From positions 1 through 5,556 of the forward strand of contig JAEYYE010000096.1 of assembly GCA_023430945.1 (NCBI GenBank): DNA of 5,556 bases. The letters run 5' to 3'. This document shows, piece by piece, positions 1 through 5,556 of the stretch. This DNA is from Bacteroidota bacterium. Its GTDB lineage: Bacteria > Bacteroidota > Bacteroidia > Flavobacteriales_F > PHOS-HE28. Made by a program: the position numbers and the translations under genes. Numbering within the stretch: position 1 is the stretch's first letter; the number at the start of each line of letters is the position of its first letter. A model generated the notes under the pieces. The model had not been told where the DNA came from, did no database searches, and was given only the letters and a program-made list of their open reading frames with translations.

Positions 1-778
1 TGGGCGGCGCGGTCCGATCGATGCTTTCAACATATTCGCTGCGAACCGGAGGCGGACCCACCGGATCGGGAACATCCGCAGCCTGCGATTCCAGGTGCAC
101 TTCTTCTGCAAGCTTGATGATCACACTTTCAACGACCGCGGCACCCTCTTCAGGCTGCTGGGATCCTTGTGTGGTGGCCGGTGCAGCGGAAATGCGAGGT
201 TCCATCGTGCGCGGCGAGGAAGGTGTGTTGCCATTGGTCTTGTGAACAGTACGATCCACTTCAGCCTTGGAACGATCGGGTTTTGCCTCTGCGATCGGAC
301 TTGCTGAGATGGGATCTGTCTCTTTTTCGGAAACAACTTCTACTTTCTCACCAGCCTGCCCGACCTGCGTTCCTTCGATCGGAACCAGCTCTTTTGAGGT
401 GGTCTTCTTCTCTATGCGCACCGGAACGGCCTCTTCCACGGAAGCGATCGTTGGATCCGATCCATCGGGATTGTAAAGGAACACACCCACCGAAATGATC
501 ACCACTGCGCTCGCCGCGGCGAACCAACCGGCCAGACTTCCGCCCGAGGCCGCTGTACCCGCTGCAGCGCCATGGCCGATCTGCGAACCGATCGCACTCC
601 ATACACCTGGGTCGACAGGGACTTCATGTCCCTGGAACCGATCGCGGAAAAGCTCTTCGATCGGATCGGGCGCCGGCACTGCGATCTGGGCCTGGATCGC
701 TTCCCAAACACCCGGATCCACATCGGCCTCGTGCCCGTGGAAACGTTCCTGTAGGATATTTCTCAGATCAGGCTTCAT
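1..778 (-). CDS. Sigma-linked single-pass membrane protein, putative anti-sigma-like regulator (partial, C-terminus off the left edge)
   Basis: The frame is open from the ATG at 776-778 to the window edge, giving 259 residues with no stop. Residues 8-32 and 43-67 are a tandem duplication sharing an RFxGHE...VDPGVWxAI core. Residues 83-102 (LAGWFAAASAVVIISVGVFL) form one hydrophobic membrane segment. Residues 104-259 are rich in Pro, Glu, Val and Ser and look extended and unstructured; they are presumably periplasmic. There is no signal peptide, so the duplicated N-terminus should face the cytoplasm. The start overlaps the sigma factor stop by 11 bp, which suggests translational coupling. An in-frame ATG two codons upstream (782-784) is an alternative start. 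As I recall the family, Bacteroidota ECF sigma genes are often followed by proteins with a short N-terminal F..kF..hE...p...W..I motif, one membrane helix and a variable exported part. That the N-terminus binds the sigma factor is inference. The missing C-terminus could be a beta-barrel, an OmpA-like domain or a sorting domain. Confidence 0.8.
   Translation of the reverse strand, partial: MKPDLRNILQERFHGHEADVDPGVWEAIQAQIAVPAPDPIEELFRDRFQGHEVPVDPGVWSAIGSQIGHGAAAGTAASGGSLAGWFAAASAVVIISVGVFLYNPDGSDPTIASVEEAVPVRIEKKTTSKELVPIEGTQVGQAGEKVEVVSEKETDPISASPIAEAKPDRSKAEVDRTVHKTNGNTPSSPRTMEPRISAAPATTQGSQQPEEGAAVVESVIIKLAEEVHLESQAADVPDPVGPPPVRSEYVESIDRTAPP
578..757 (-). repeat. Tandem 35-residue duplication within the membrane protein N-terminus
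   Basis: Two coding units, 683-757 (residues 8-32) and 578-652 (residues 43-67), are offset by 35 codons. Aligned over 25 residues they share 15 identities: R, F, GHE, VDPGVW, AI and QI. The nucleotides differ mostly at third positions (GTGGATCCGGGTGTTTGG against GTCGACCCAGGTGTATGG), so the duplication is old and the protein sequence has been held by selection. The spacer between copies is Ala/Pro rich. Confidence 0.85.
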
Positions 779-1325
779 GTACATGTCCGAAATTGGCCGC
801 TACCTCCTTTGGCAGCAGCTTGCGCAGGTAGGCGCGGGCCTTCATGAATTGCGACTTCGAGGTGTTCTCCGAAACGCCGAGCATTTCGGCGATCTCCTTA
901 TGCGCATAACCTTCGATCACGAACAGGTTGAAGACCGTGCGATAACCCGTCGGCAGCGACTGGATCAATTCCATCAGCTCATCGGTGCTCATGCCGGTAA
1001 GCACGGTCTCATCTCCCTGGTGAAGATGTTCGGCTTCGGTCAGATCCAGGCTGTGATCGAACATCTTGTTGCGCCGGATGTGATCGAGCGCGGTGTTCAC
1101 CATGGTACGCGCGATCCAGCCACCCAACGGCCCTTCGCCACGGTAGTGATCGATCTTCTGGAAGACCTTCACGAAACCGTCCTGGAGCATGTCCTGGGCC
1201 TGATCCCTGTTGTGTGCGTATCGCATGCAAATGCTCATCATCTTCCGCGAGAACTGCTGGTACAGCGCTTTCTGGGCAACGGGATCGCCCTTCAAACAGC
1301 CTACAACCAGTTGTTCGTCCGTCAT
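768..1325 (-). CDS. ECF-type RNA polymerase sigma-70 factor
   Basis: This encodes a 185-residue alternative sigma factor that would direct core RNA polymerase to a specific promoter set. Sigma-70 region 2 spans about residues 16-87 (QKALYQQF start, then RDQAQDMLQDGFVKVFQKI and WIARTMVNTALDHIRR). Region 4 spans about 114-171, with a helix-turn-helix near 140-165 (YAHKEIAEMLGVSENTSKSQ). Regions 1.1 and 3 are absent and the length is typical of ECF (group 4) factors. I chose the ATG at 1323-1325. A longer form from 1403 would add 26 residues that look like translated intergenic DNA. No Shine-Dalgarno precedes the start. The 3' end overlaps the next gene by 11 bp, forming a sigma/membrane-protein pair in which the partner probably controls sigma activity. 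The gene is divergent from lepA. The regulon and inducing signal cannot be read from the sequence. Confidence 0.95.
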   Translation of the reverse strand: MTDEQLVVGCLKGDPVAQKALYQQFSRKMMSICMRYAHNRDQAQDMLQDGFVKVFQKIDHYRGEGPLGGWIARTMVNTALDHIRRNKMFDHSLDLTEAEHLHQGDETVLTGMSTDELMELIQSLPTGYRTVFNLFVIEGYAHKEIAEMLGVSENTSKSQFMKARAYLRKLLPKEVAANFGHVHEA

Positions 1326-1399
1326 GACCAGCCGGAGTGATGATGCGATCGGCGCGGGAAAGGTTGCCTGGCCTCGATAATTGGCCACCGATCGGCTCG

Positions 1400-1407
1400 C
1401 CAAGGTA
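1400..1407 (-). promoter_or_regulatory. Possible -7 promoter element for the sigma factor operon
   Basis: On the minus strand this reads TACCTTGG, one base from the Bacteroidota consensus TAnnTTTG. It lies about 75 nt upstream of the sigma factor ATG. I see no convincing -33 TTTG partner, so this is a weak candidate. Confidence 0.25.
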
Positions 1408-1427
1408 CGGCGATCGGGCTTTCCGAC

Positions 1428-1435
1428 TACCTTTG
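1428..1435 (+). promoter_or_regulatory. Bacteroidota-type -7 promoter element upstream of lepA
   Basis: TACCTTTG matches the Bacteroidota -7 consensus TAnnTTTG exactly. It ends 27 nt before the lepA ATG at 1463, leaving room for a leader of about 20 nt. No clear -33 TTTG is present about 20 nt upstream. The match and placement support the call, but an eight-base motif with two free positions can occur by chance. Confidence 0.5.
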
Positions 1436-1462
1436 CGGGCCCTTTTTCCGGCCGTTCCGCAC

Positions 1463-3250
1463 ATGGATCACATCCGCAACTTCTGCATCATCGCACATAT
1501 CGATCACGGCAAAAGCACACTTGCCGATCGGTTGCTGCACATGACCGGCACGATCGCCGATCGTGATATGCAGGCGCAGAACCTGGACGATATGGACCTG
1601 GAGCGCGAACGCGGGATCACCATCAAGAGCAAGGCGATCCAGATGGATTATTCCCTGAACGGGAAGAAGTACGTATTGAACCTCATCGATACGCCGGGCC
1701 ATGTGGATTTCAGTTATGAAGTGAGCCGGTCCATCGCTGCGTGTGAAGGAGCATTGTTGATCGTAGATGCTACGCAAGGCATTCAGGCCCAGACCATCAG
1801 CAACCTGTATCTCGCTCTCGAGCACGATCTGGAGATAATCCCGATCCTGAACAAGATGGATCTGCCCAGTGCGAATCCGGAAGAGGTGAAGGACCAGATC
1901 GTGGACATGCTCGGTTGCCGTAGGGAGGAGATCCTTAGCGCCAGCGGAAAGACCGGTCTCGGCGTGGACAAGATCCTGGAAGCGATCGTGGAAAGGATCC
2001 CAGCGCCGAAGGGCGATCCGGAAGCTCCGCTCCAAGCGTTGATCTTCGACAGCGTTTTCAATTCGTTCCGCGGGATCATCGCGTATTTCCGGGTGATGAA
2101 CGGAACGATCCGCAAGGGCGACAAGGTGAAATTCTTCAACACCGGTGTGGTATACAATGCTGATGAGGTCGGGATCTTGAAGATGGAGATCACCCCACGC
2201 CCCGAAGTGAAGGCGGGCGATGTGGGTTACATCATCAGCGGGATAAAAACGGCGAGTGAAGTAAAGGTAGGCGATACCATCACGCACAAGGATCGGCCGT
2301 GCGCAGAATCGATCAAGGGTTTCGAGGATGTGAAACCGATGGTGTGGGCGGGGATATTCCCCGTGGATACCGATGAGTACGAAGAATTGCGCGATGCCAT
2401 GGAAAAGCTGCAGCTCAACGATGCAAGCCTCACATGGACGCCCGAGAGCAGCGCTGCGCTCGGCTTCGGTTTCCGCTGCGGCTTCCTCGGGCTGCTCCAC
2501 ATGGAGATCATACAGGAGCGGTTGGAACGCGAGTTCAACATGACGGTGATCACCACGGTACCCAACGTGGGTTACATCGTTACGAAGACCAACGGCGATG
2601 TGCTCGAGGTGCACAATCCGAGCGAATTGCCCGAGGTGATGCACATCGAGAAGATCGAGGAACCGTACATCAAGGCGCAGGTGATCACCAAGGCCGAGTA
2701 CACCGGGTCCATCATGACGCTTTGCATCGAGAAGCGCGGGATCCTTACCGGCCAGACGTACCTCACCACCGATCGCGTGGAACTGAATTTCGAATTGCCG
2801 CTCGGCGAAGTAGTGTTCGATTTCTACGACAAATTGAAATCGATCAGTCGCGGTTACGCGAGCTTCGATTACCATCCGATCGGCCACAAGGAAAGCGATC
2901 TGATCAAGCTGGATATCCTTCTCAACGGCGAAAAGGTGGATGCCTTGAGCGCCTTGATCCACCGCGATCATGCGCACGAGCTCGGCAAGAAGATGTGCAG
3001 CAAGCTGAAGGAATTGCTCCCGCGCCAGCAGTTCGATATTCCGATCCAGGCTGCGATCGGTGCCAAGATCGTGGCGCGCGAAACCGTGAAGGCGCTGCGC
3101 AAGGACGTTACTGCCAAATGCTACGGCGGCGACATCAGCCGGAAGCGCAAACTGCTCGAAAAGCAGAAGGAAGGGAAGAAGCGCATGCGCCAGGTTGGAT
3201 CGGTGGAAGTGCCGCAATCAGCGTTTTTGGCGGTGCTGAAGTTGGATTGA
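1463..3250 (+). CDS. lepA: Translation elongation factor 4 (LepA), ribosome-dependent GTPase
   Basis: The product is 595 residues, the usual LepA length. EF4 binds the ribosome and hydrolyses GTP; it has been linked to back-translocation and to initiation or subunit biogenesis, and in bacteria it is partly membrane associated. The GTPase motifs are all present: G1 AHIDHGKST (11-19), switch I ending DLERERGITIKSKAI (45-59), G3 DTPGH (76-80) with the catalytic His, G4 NKMD (130-133) and G5 SAS (159-161). EF-Tu-like domain 2 and the EF-G III and V-like domains follow. The LepA-specific C-terminal domain ends with CYGGDISRKRKLLEKQKEGK and then KRMRQVGS. I chose the ATG at 1463, which gives the family N-terminus MDHIRNFCIIAHIDHGKS. 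An in-frame ATG at 1337 would add 42 residues of translated promoter DNA. There is no Shine-Dalgarno. The gene stands alone, divergent from the sigma factor and convergent with the next gene, with a 17-bp gap and no obvious terminator. Confidence 0.98.
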   Translation: MDHIRNFCIIAHIDHGKSTLADRLLHMTGTIADRDMQAQNLDDMDLERERGITIKSKAIQMDYSLNGKKYVLNLIDTPGHVDFSYEVSRSIAACEGALLIVDATQGIQAQTISNLYLALEHDLEIIPILNKMDLPSANPEEVKDQIVDMLGCRREEILSASGKTGLGVDKILEAIVERIPAPKGDPEAPLQALIFDSVFNSFRGIIAYFRVMNGTIRKGDKVKFFNTGVVYNADEVGILKMEITPRPEVKAGDVGYIISGIKTASEVKVGDTITHKDRPCAESIKGFEDVKPMVWAGIFPVDTDEYEELRDAMEKLQLNDASLTWTPESSAALGFGFRCGFLGLLHMEIIQERLEREFNMTVITTVPNVGYIVTKTNGDVLEVHNPSELPEVMHIEKIEEPYIKAQVITKAEYTGSIMTLCIEKRGILTGQTYLTTDRVELNFELPLGEVVFDFYDKLKSISRGYASFDYHPIGHKESDLIKLDILLNGEKVDALSALIHRDHAHELGKKMCSKLKELLPRQQFDIPIQAAIGAKIVARETVKALRKDVTAKCYGGDISRKRKLLEKQKEGKKRMRQVGSVEVPQSAFLAVLKLD

Positions 3251-3267
3251 GTCGCTCTGGCGGGCGG

Positions 3268-3840
3268 TCAATCCTGATCTCGCCCTCGCAGGCAGGATAT
3301 GACCACCTGCATCTCATTATTCGGCGGATAGCCTTTTCCCGTCTTTCGATCGTGCTTGATCCGCCGATATAGATCGCAATGCCTTTGGAAGTTCCCCCAT
3401 GCCAAGGCATCCAGAAGGTCCATCCGGGTCATCGAGGGATCTCCAAAGGCTTTCCGGAGGTCATCCTCGCAACGATCTACGAATGTTGTATATCGCATTG
3501 GAGCTTCCGCATCCTCAACGTAGATCACTTCATCATCACCGATCACGAATTCCTCTGGAAGATAATTGGGTCTGAAAATACTCTCCTGTTGATCATCGCA
3601 TGTTGTACGCTGGTTCGATACCCTGAAACCCTTGTAGGTTTCCGGGATCTTTCGCGAATCGAAAATGAACGTGTGCATCACATCGATCACATCATTTCCG
3701 GGAACGGGGTCCAGGTCGATCTCCGCTTCCTCACTGTGCTCGCTGAATGGTGTGAAGAAGATCCCGCAGAATATCAAGCCGCGTTCGAAAAGTTCCGCAT
3801 GATCTTTCAGGAATGCTGCCTTCAGTTCTCTAGCGTTCAT
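3268..3840 (-). CDS. Hypothetical acidic soluble protein, 190 residues
   Basis: I do not recognise this family. From the ATG at 3838-3840 it encodes 190 residues with no signal peptide or long hydrophobic segment, many Asp and Glu residues, and five scattered Cys (25, 81, 124, 155, 183), so it is probably cytosolic. The N-terminal 30 residues are amphipathic (MNARELKAAFLKDHAELFER, then GLIFCGIFFTPF). The middle is acidic, and the C-terminal 45 residues turn basic and aromatic (AWGNFQRHCDLYRRIKHDRK). An upstream in-frame ATG at 3975 would add 45 Cys/Arg-rich residues reaching into the transporter start, which is unlikely. The opposite-strand frame at 3379-3969 is nearly as long, but its protein has a less natural composition and mirrors this gene codon for codon. 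GC is about 50% where I counted, against about 53-60% in neighbouring genes, yet GATC density matches the neighbours, so recent transfer is not indicated. It converges on lepA and diverges from the transporter, so context gives no function. Confidence 0.7.
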   Translation of the reverse strand: MNARELKAAFLKDHAELFERGLIFCGIFFTPFSEHSEEAEIDLDPVPGNDVIDVMHTFIFDSRKIPETYKGFRVSNQRTTCDDQQESIFRPNYLPEEFVIGDDEVIYVEDAEAPMRYTTFVDRCEDDLRKAFGDPSMTRMDLLDALAWGNFQRHCDLYRRIKHDRKTGKGYPPNNEMQVVISCLRGRDQD

Positions 3841-3939
3841 CTGCAAATGTTCAGTATGTGGTATGACAGAACATGTCGGTGTCGATCGAGCAAGGTCGTT
3901 CCGGATGGAAGCGTTCGCCAACCTCTGTTCACAACATTC

Positions 3940-3947
3940 TACCTTGG
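3940..3947 (+). promoter_or_regulatory. Possible -7 promoter element for the DASS transporter gene
   Basis: TACCTTGG is one base from TAnnTTTG and ends 21 nt before the transporter ATG at 3969. A TTCG at 3914-3917, about 22 nt upstream, resembles the -33 TTTG imperfectly. The placement is similar to the better lepA element. No convincing element facing the hypothetical gene was seen in the same 128-bp divergent region. Confidence 0.35.
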
Positions 3948-3968
3948 CACCGTACGTTCGCTTTTCTG

Positions 3969-5420
3969 ATGTCACGCACGTTGCTCTTTCGCATTGGGGG
4001 ACCTGTGGTGGCAGGCGTCGGTTTCCTGCTGATGCGGCACCACGGCGATCAACCGGCGATCATGGCAGGGATCGTCGCGTGGATGGCGATCTGGTGGATC
4101 AGCGAAGCAGTGCCACTTCCCGTAACATCGATCCTTCCACTGGTCCTTTTTCCGCTCACCGGGATCGGATCGGTGGCCGATACGGCAAACAACTACGCGC
4201 GTGAGATCATCTTTCTCTTTCTCGGTGGATTCATCATTGCGTTGGCGATAGAGAAAAGCGGCGCACACCGTCGGATCGCTTTGAAGATCGTTTCGTTGAT
4301 CGGCGGCTCGCCTTCTCGGATCGTGTTGGGAATGATGGTGGCATGCGGGGTGTTGAGCATGTGGATCAACAGCACGGCCGCCGCATTGGTGATGTTGCCG
4401 ATCGCCTTGAGCCTGCTTGATGATGAAGAGGCGCCCGCGGAAGTGCGGCAGCGGATCACCATCCCGCTCTTGTTGGCGGTGGCTTACGGTGCCACGATCG
4501 GCGGCATGGCCACACCGGTGGGAACGCCACCCAACCTGATCCTTCTGGAATTCCTGCGTGCACGGCCACAGGCATCAACGATCGGTTTTGCGGAATGGAT
4601 GACCTTTGGCGTACCGATCGCGGCGATCTACATGGCGATCGCCTGGCTTCTGCTAACGCGCGTGGTGTTCAATGTTGGCACAGCATCGCTCGGTGATCAG
4701 GAGAACGTAAGGCAGCGTGCGATCGCGCTCGGTGCCCCGCGCACGGAGGAGATCCGTGCGTTGATCATCTTCGGTCTGGTCGCATCGGCATGGATCACCG
4801 GCGATGACCTGAAGATCAATGAAGCCACCACGATCCGCGGTTGGCGTTCGCTCACGGGGATCACTGCGTTGACGGATGCTGCCATTGCAGTGGCCGGCGC
4901 GATCGTGCTTTTCATAGTACCGTCAGGTTCCAGGGAGCCCGATCGAAGTTGTTTGATGAGCTGGGGTTTCGCGGAGGGCCGTGTTCCCTGGGGCGTGCTG
5001 CTTCTTCTCGGTGGCGGCTTCGCATTGGCATACGGTGTTGACAAAAGCGGCCTGTCGGAGATCATCGGTGAGAGCATGGCCGGGCTGCGATCGTTGCCTC
5101 CGGTGATCCTGATCGGTGCCGTGGTGCTCATTGTTTCGGCGATGAGCGAGCTCGGCAGCAATTCGGCCACGGCCAGCCTCATCATTCCACTGGTGGCGAG
5201 CATGGCGGCCAAGTGGGGCATGGATCCACATTCCCTGCTCATTCCCGCCGTGCTGGCCGCGAGCATCGGTTTCATGTTGCCGGTGGCCTCGCCCATGCAA
5301 ACGATCGTTTTCGGCAGCGGCCGCATCCCGATCCGCCAGATGGTGCGCTGCGGCATCTGGATGGATCTGGCCGGCGTGATCCTGCTGGCGATCGCCTTCG
5401 GGGTATTGGACCGCATATAA
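3969..5420 (+). CDS. DASS/SLC13-family transporter, probably Na+-coupled dicarboxylate or related anion symporter
   Basis: The product has 483 residues and roughly 11-12 hydrophobic segments. DASS (divalent anion:Na+ symporter) proteins sit in the inner membrane and usually import succinate, malate, fumarate, citrate or sometimes sulfate. Family landmarks are clear: AIWWISEAVPLPVTSILPL (40-58), LSMWINSTAAALVMLP (129-144) at the first SNT site, YGATIGGMATPVGTPPNL (173-190), WGVLLLLGGGFALA (341-354), SELGSNSATASLIIP (393-407) at the second SNT site, and MLPVASPMQTIVFGSGRI (436-453). The two half-sites reflect the family's inverted structural repeat. Both SNT motifs and the second PPN are altered: NST, SNS and PMQ. 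A short acidic loop (DDEEAPAE, 151-158) follows the first motif. The ATG at 3969 starts just before the first hydrophobic segment. The in-frame ATG at 3873 would add 32 polar residues covering the promoter. There is no Shine-Dalgarno. The gene appears monocistronic and substrate is not determinable from sequence. Confidence 0.93.
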   Translation: MSRTLLFRIGGPVVAGVGFLLMRHHGDQPAIMAGIVAWMAIWWISEAVPLPVTSILPLVLFPLTGIGSVADTANNYAREIIFLFLGGFIIALAIEKSGAHRRIALKIVSLIGGSPSRIVLGMMVACGVLSMWINSTAAALVMLPIALSLLDDEEAPAEVRQRITIPLLLAVAYGATIGGMATPVGTPPNLILLEFLRARPQASTIGFAEWMTFGVPIAAIYMAIAWLLLTRVVFNVGTASLGDQENVRQRAIALGAPRTEEIRALIIFGLVASAWITGDDLKINEATTIRGWRSLTGITALTDAAIAVAGAIVLFIVPSGSREPDRSCLMSWGFAEGRVPWGVLLLLGGGFALAYGVDKSGLSEIIGESMAGLRSLPPVILIGAVVLIVSAMSELGSNSATASLIIPLVASMAAKWGMDPHSLLIPAVLAASIGFMLPVASPMQTIVFGSGRIPIRQMVRCGIWMDLAGVILLAIAFGVLDRI

Positions 5421-5427
5421 AAAAGAA

Positions 5428-5452
5428 GAACGGCACCCAATGGGTGCCGTTC
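5428..5452 (-). terminator. Intrinsic terminator for the minus-strand gene at the right edge
   Basis: An 11-bp perfect stem (5428-5438 with 5442-5452, GAACGGCACCC/GGGTGCCGTTC) closes a 3-nt loop. Read on the minus strand the stem is followed at once by TTCTTTTTTAT, a good U-tract, and it lies 51 nt past the minus-strand stop at 5504. On the plus strand the same hairpin sits 7 nt after the transporter stop but is followed by CTGTGCAG, with no T-run. It may therefore also mark the transporter mRNA 3' end, but less efficiently. Confidence 0.8.
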
Positions 5453-5503
5453 CTGTGCAGCCTGCCTTTCACCACCGGTGCAGGCCGCAATGGTCAAGCA
5501 AGC

Positions 5504-5556
5504 TTACTTATCGTCCGTGTGGGCATTGTTGTCCTTGTCGTTGATATCAACTGCAC
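5504..5556 (-). CDS. C-terminal fragment of an unidentified protein (start off the right edge)
   Basis: The minus-strand frame ending in TAA at 5504-5506 stays open to the window edge and gives the last 16 residues, AVDINDKDNNAHTDDK. This is a plausible hydrophilic, acidic C-terminal tail. The second minus-strand frame has an in-window TGA near 5546 and the third gives a less natural peptide. The main support is the strong minus-strand terminator 51 nt downstream. Sixteen residues are too few to name the protein; it converges with the transporter gene. Confidence 0.5.
   Translation of the reverse strand, partial: AVDINDKDNNAHTDDK

Noticed and set aside
495..1340. A 281-codon plus-strand frame opposite the sigma factor and its partner gene
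   Set aside because: The minus strand encodes a clear sigma-70 region 2 and region 4. This frame is a shadow with no recognisable motif.
1427..3217. A 596-codon open frame antisense to nearly all of lepA
   Set aside because: It is in exact codon register with lepA, so it exists because lepA uses no TTA, CTA or TCA codons in that span. The predicted protein is rich in His, Arg and Leu, with no recognisable domain, while lepA is unambiguous.
3244..3274. A 7-bp inverted repeat (GGATTGA/TCAATCC) spanning both convergent stop codons, considered as a shared terminator
   Set aside because: Six of the seven pairs come from both genes ending in GAT TGA. The loop is 17 nt, the stem is weak and no T-run follows on either strand.
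2434..3372. A 312-codon plus-strand frame overlapping the lepA 3' half
   Set aside because: It is an out-of-frame reading of lepA, rich in Arg, Gly and Gln, with no independent start context.
3379..3969. A 196-codon plus-strand frame opposite the hypothetical gene
   Set aside because: It mirrors the minus-strand gene in codon register. The minus-strand product has a more natural soluble-protein composition. I keep some doubt, reflected in that gene's confidence.
5460..5485. Inverted repeat GCCTGC/GCAGGC with a 14-nt loop between the terminator and the right-edge gene
   Set aside because: The stem is six base pairs with a long loop and no further supporting signal, so it is compatible with chance.

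Overview
The window looks like ordinary chromosome from a moderately GC-rich member of the Bacteroidota, probably Flavobacteriales-like. Four lines of evidence support this. The LepA sequence has a Bacteroidota flavour. None of the gene starts has a Shine-Dalgarno sequence. One start is preceded by an exact match to the Bacteroidota -7 promoter element (TAnnTTTG). A small ECF sigma factor is translationally coupled to a single-pass membrane protein of the kind often found next to such sigma factors in this phylum. The phylum call is fairly safe; anything narrower is inference.

Layout, left to right. Positions 1-778 (minus) hold the N-terminal 259 residues of a membrane protein that runs off the left edge. 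It overlaps by 11 bp the 3' end of an ECF sigma factor gene (768-1325, minus). A 137-bp divergent intergenic region carries promoter-like elements facing both ways. Then comes lepA (1463-3250, plus), encoding the translation GTPase EF4, complete and with every GTPase motif intact. Seventeen bases further on, and converging on it, is an unrecognised 190-residue acidic soluble protein (3268-3840, minus). A 128-bp divergent region separates that gene from a DASS/SLC13-family membrane transporter (3969-5420, plus). The right edge has a strong hairpin whose T-tract lies on the minus strand, and just beyond it the last 16 codons of a minus-strand gene that enters from outside.

The genes do not form one pathway. 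The only operon-like unit is the sigma factor with its overlapping membrane partner, which fits a cell-envelope or stress signalling pair. LepA is housekeeping, and the transporter probably imports di- or tricarboxylates with Na+. I found no mobile element, CRISPR array, tRNA, rRNA or obvious new multi-gene system. The points most worth a second look are the roughly 7- to 9-fold excess of GATC across the window, the altered signature motifs in the transporter, and the tandem 35-residue duplication at the N-terminus of the sigma-linked membrane protein.
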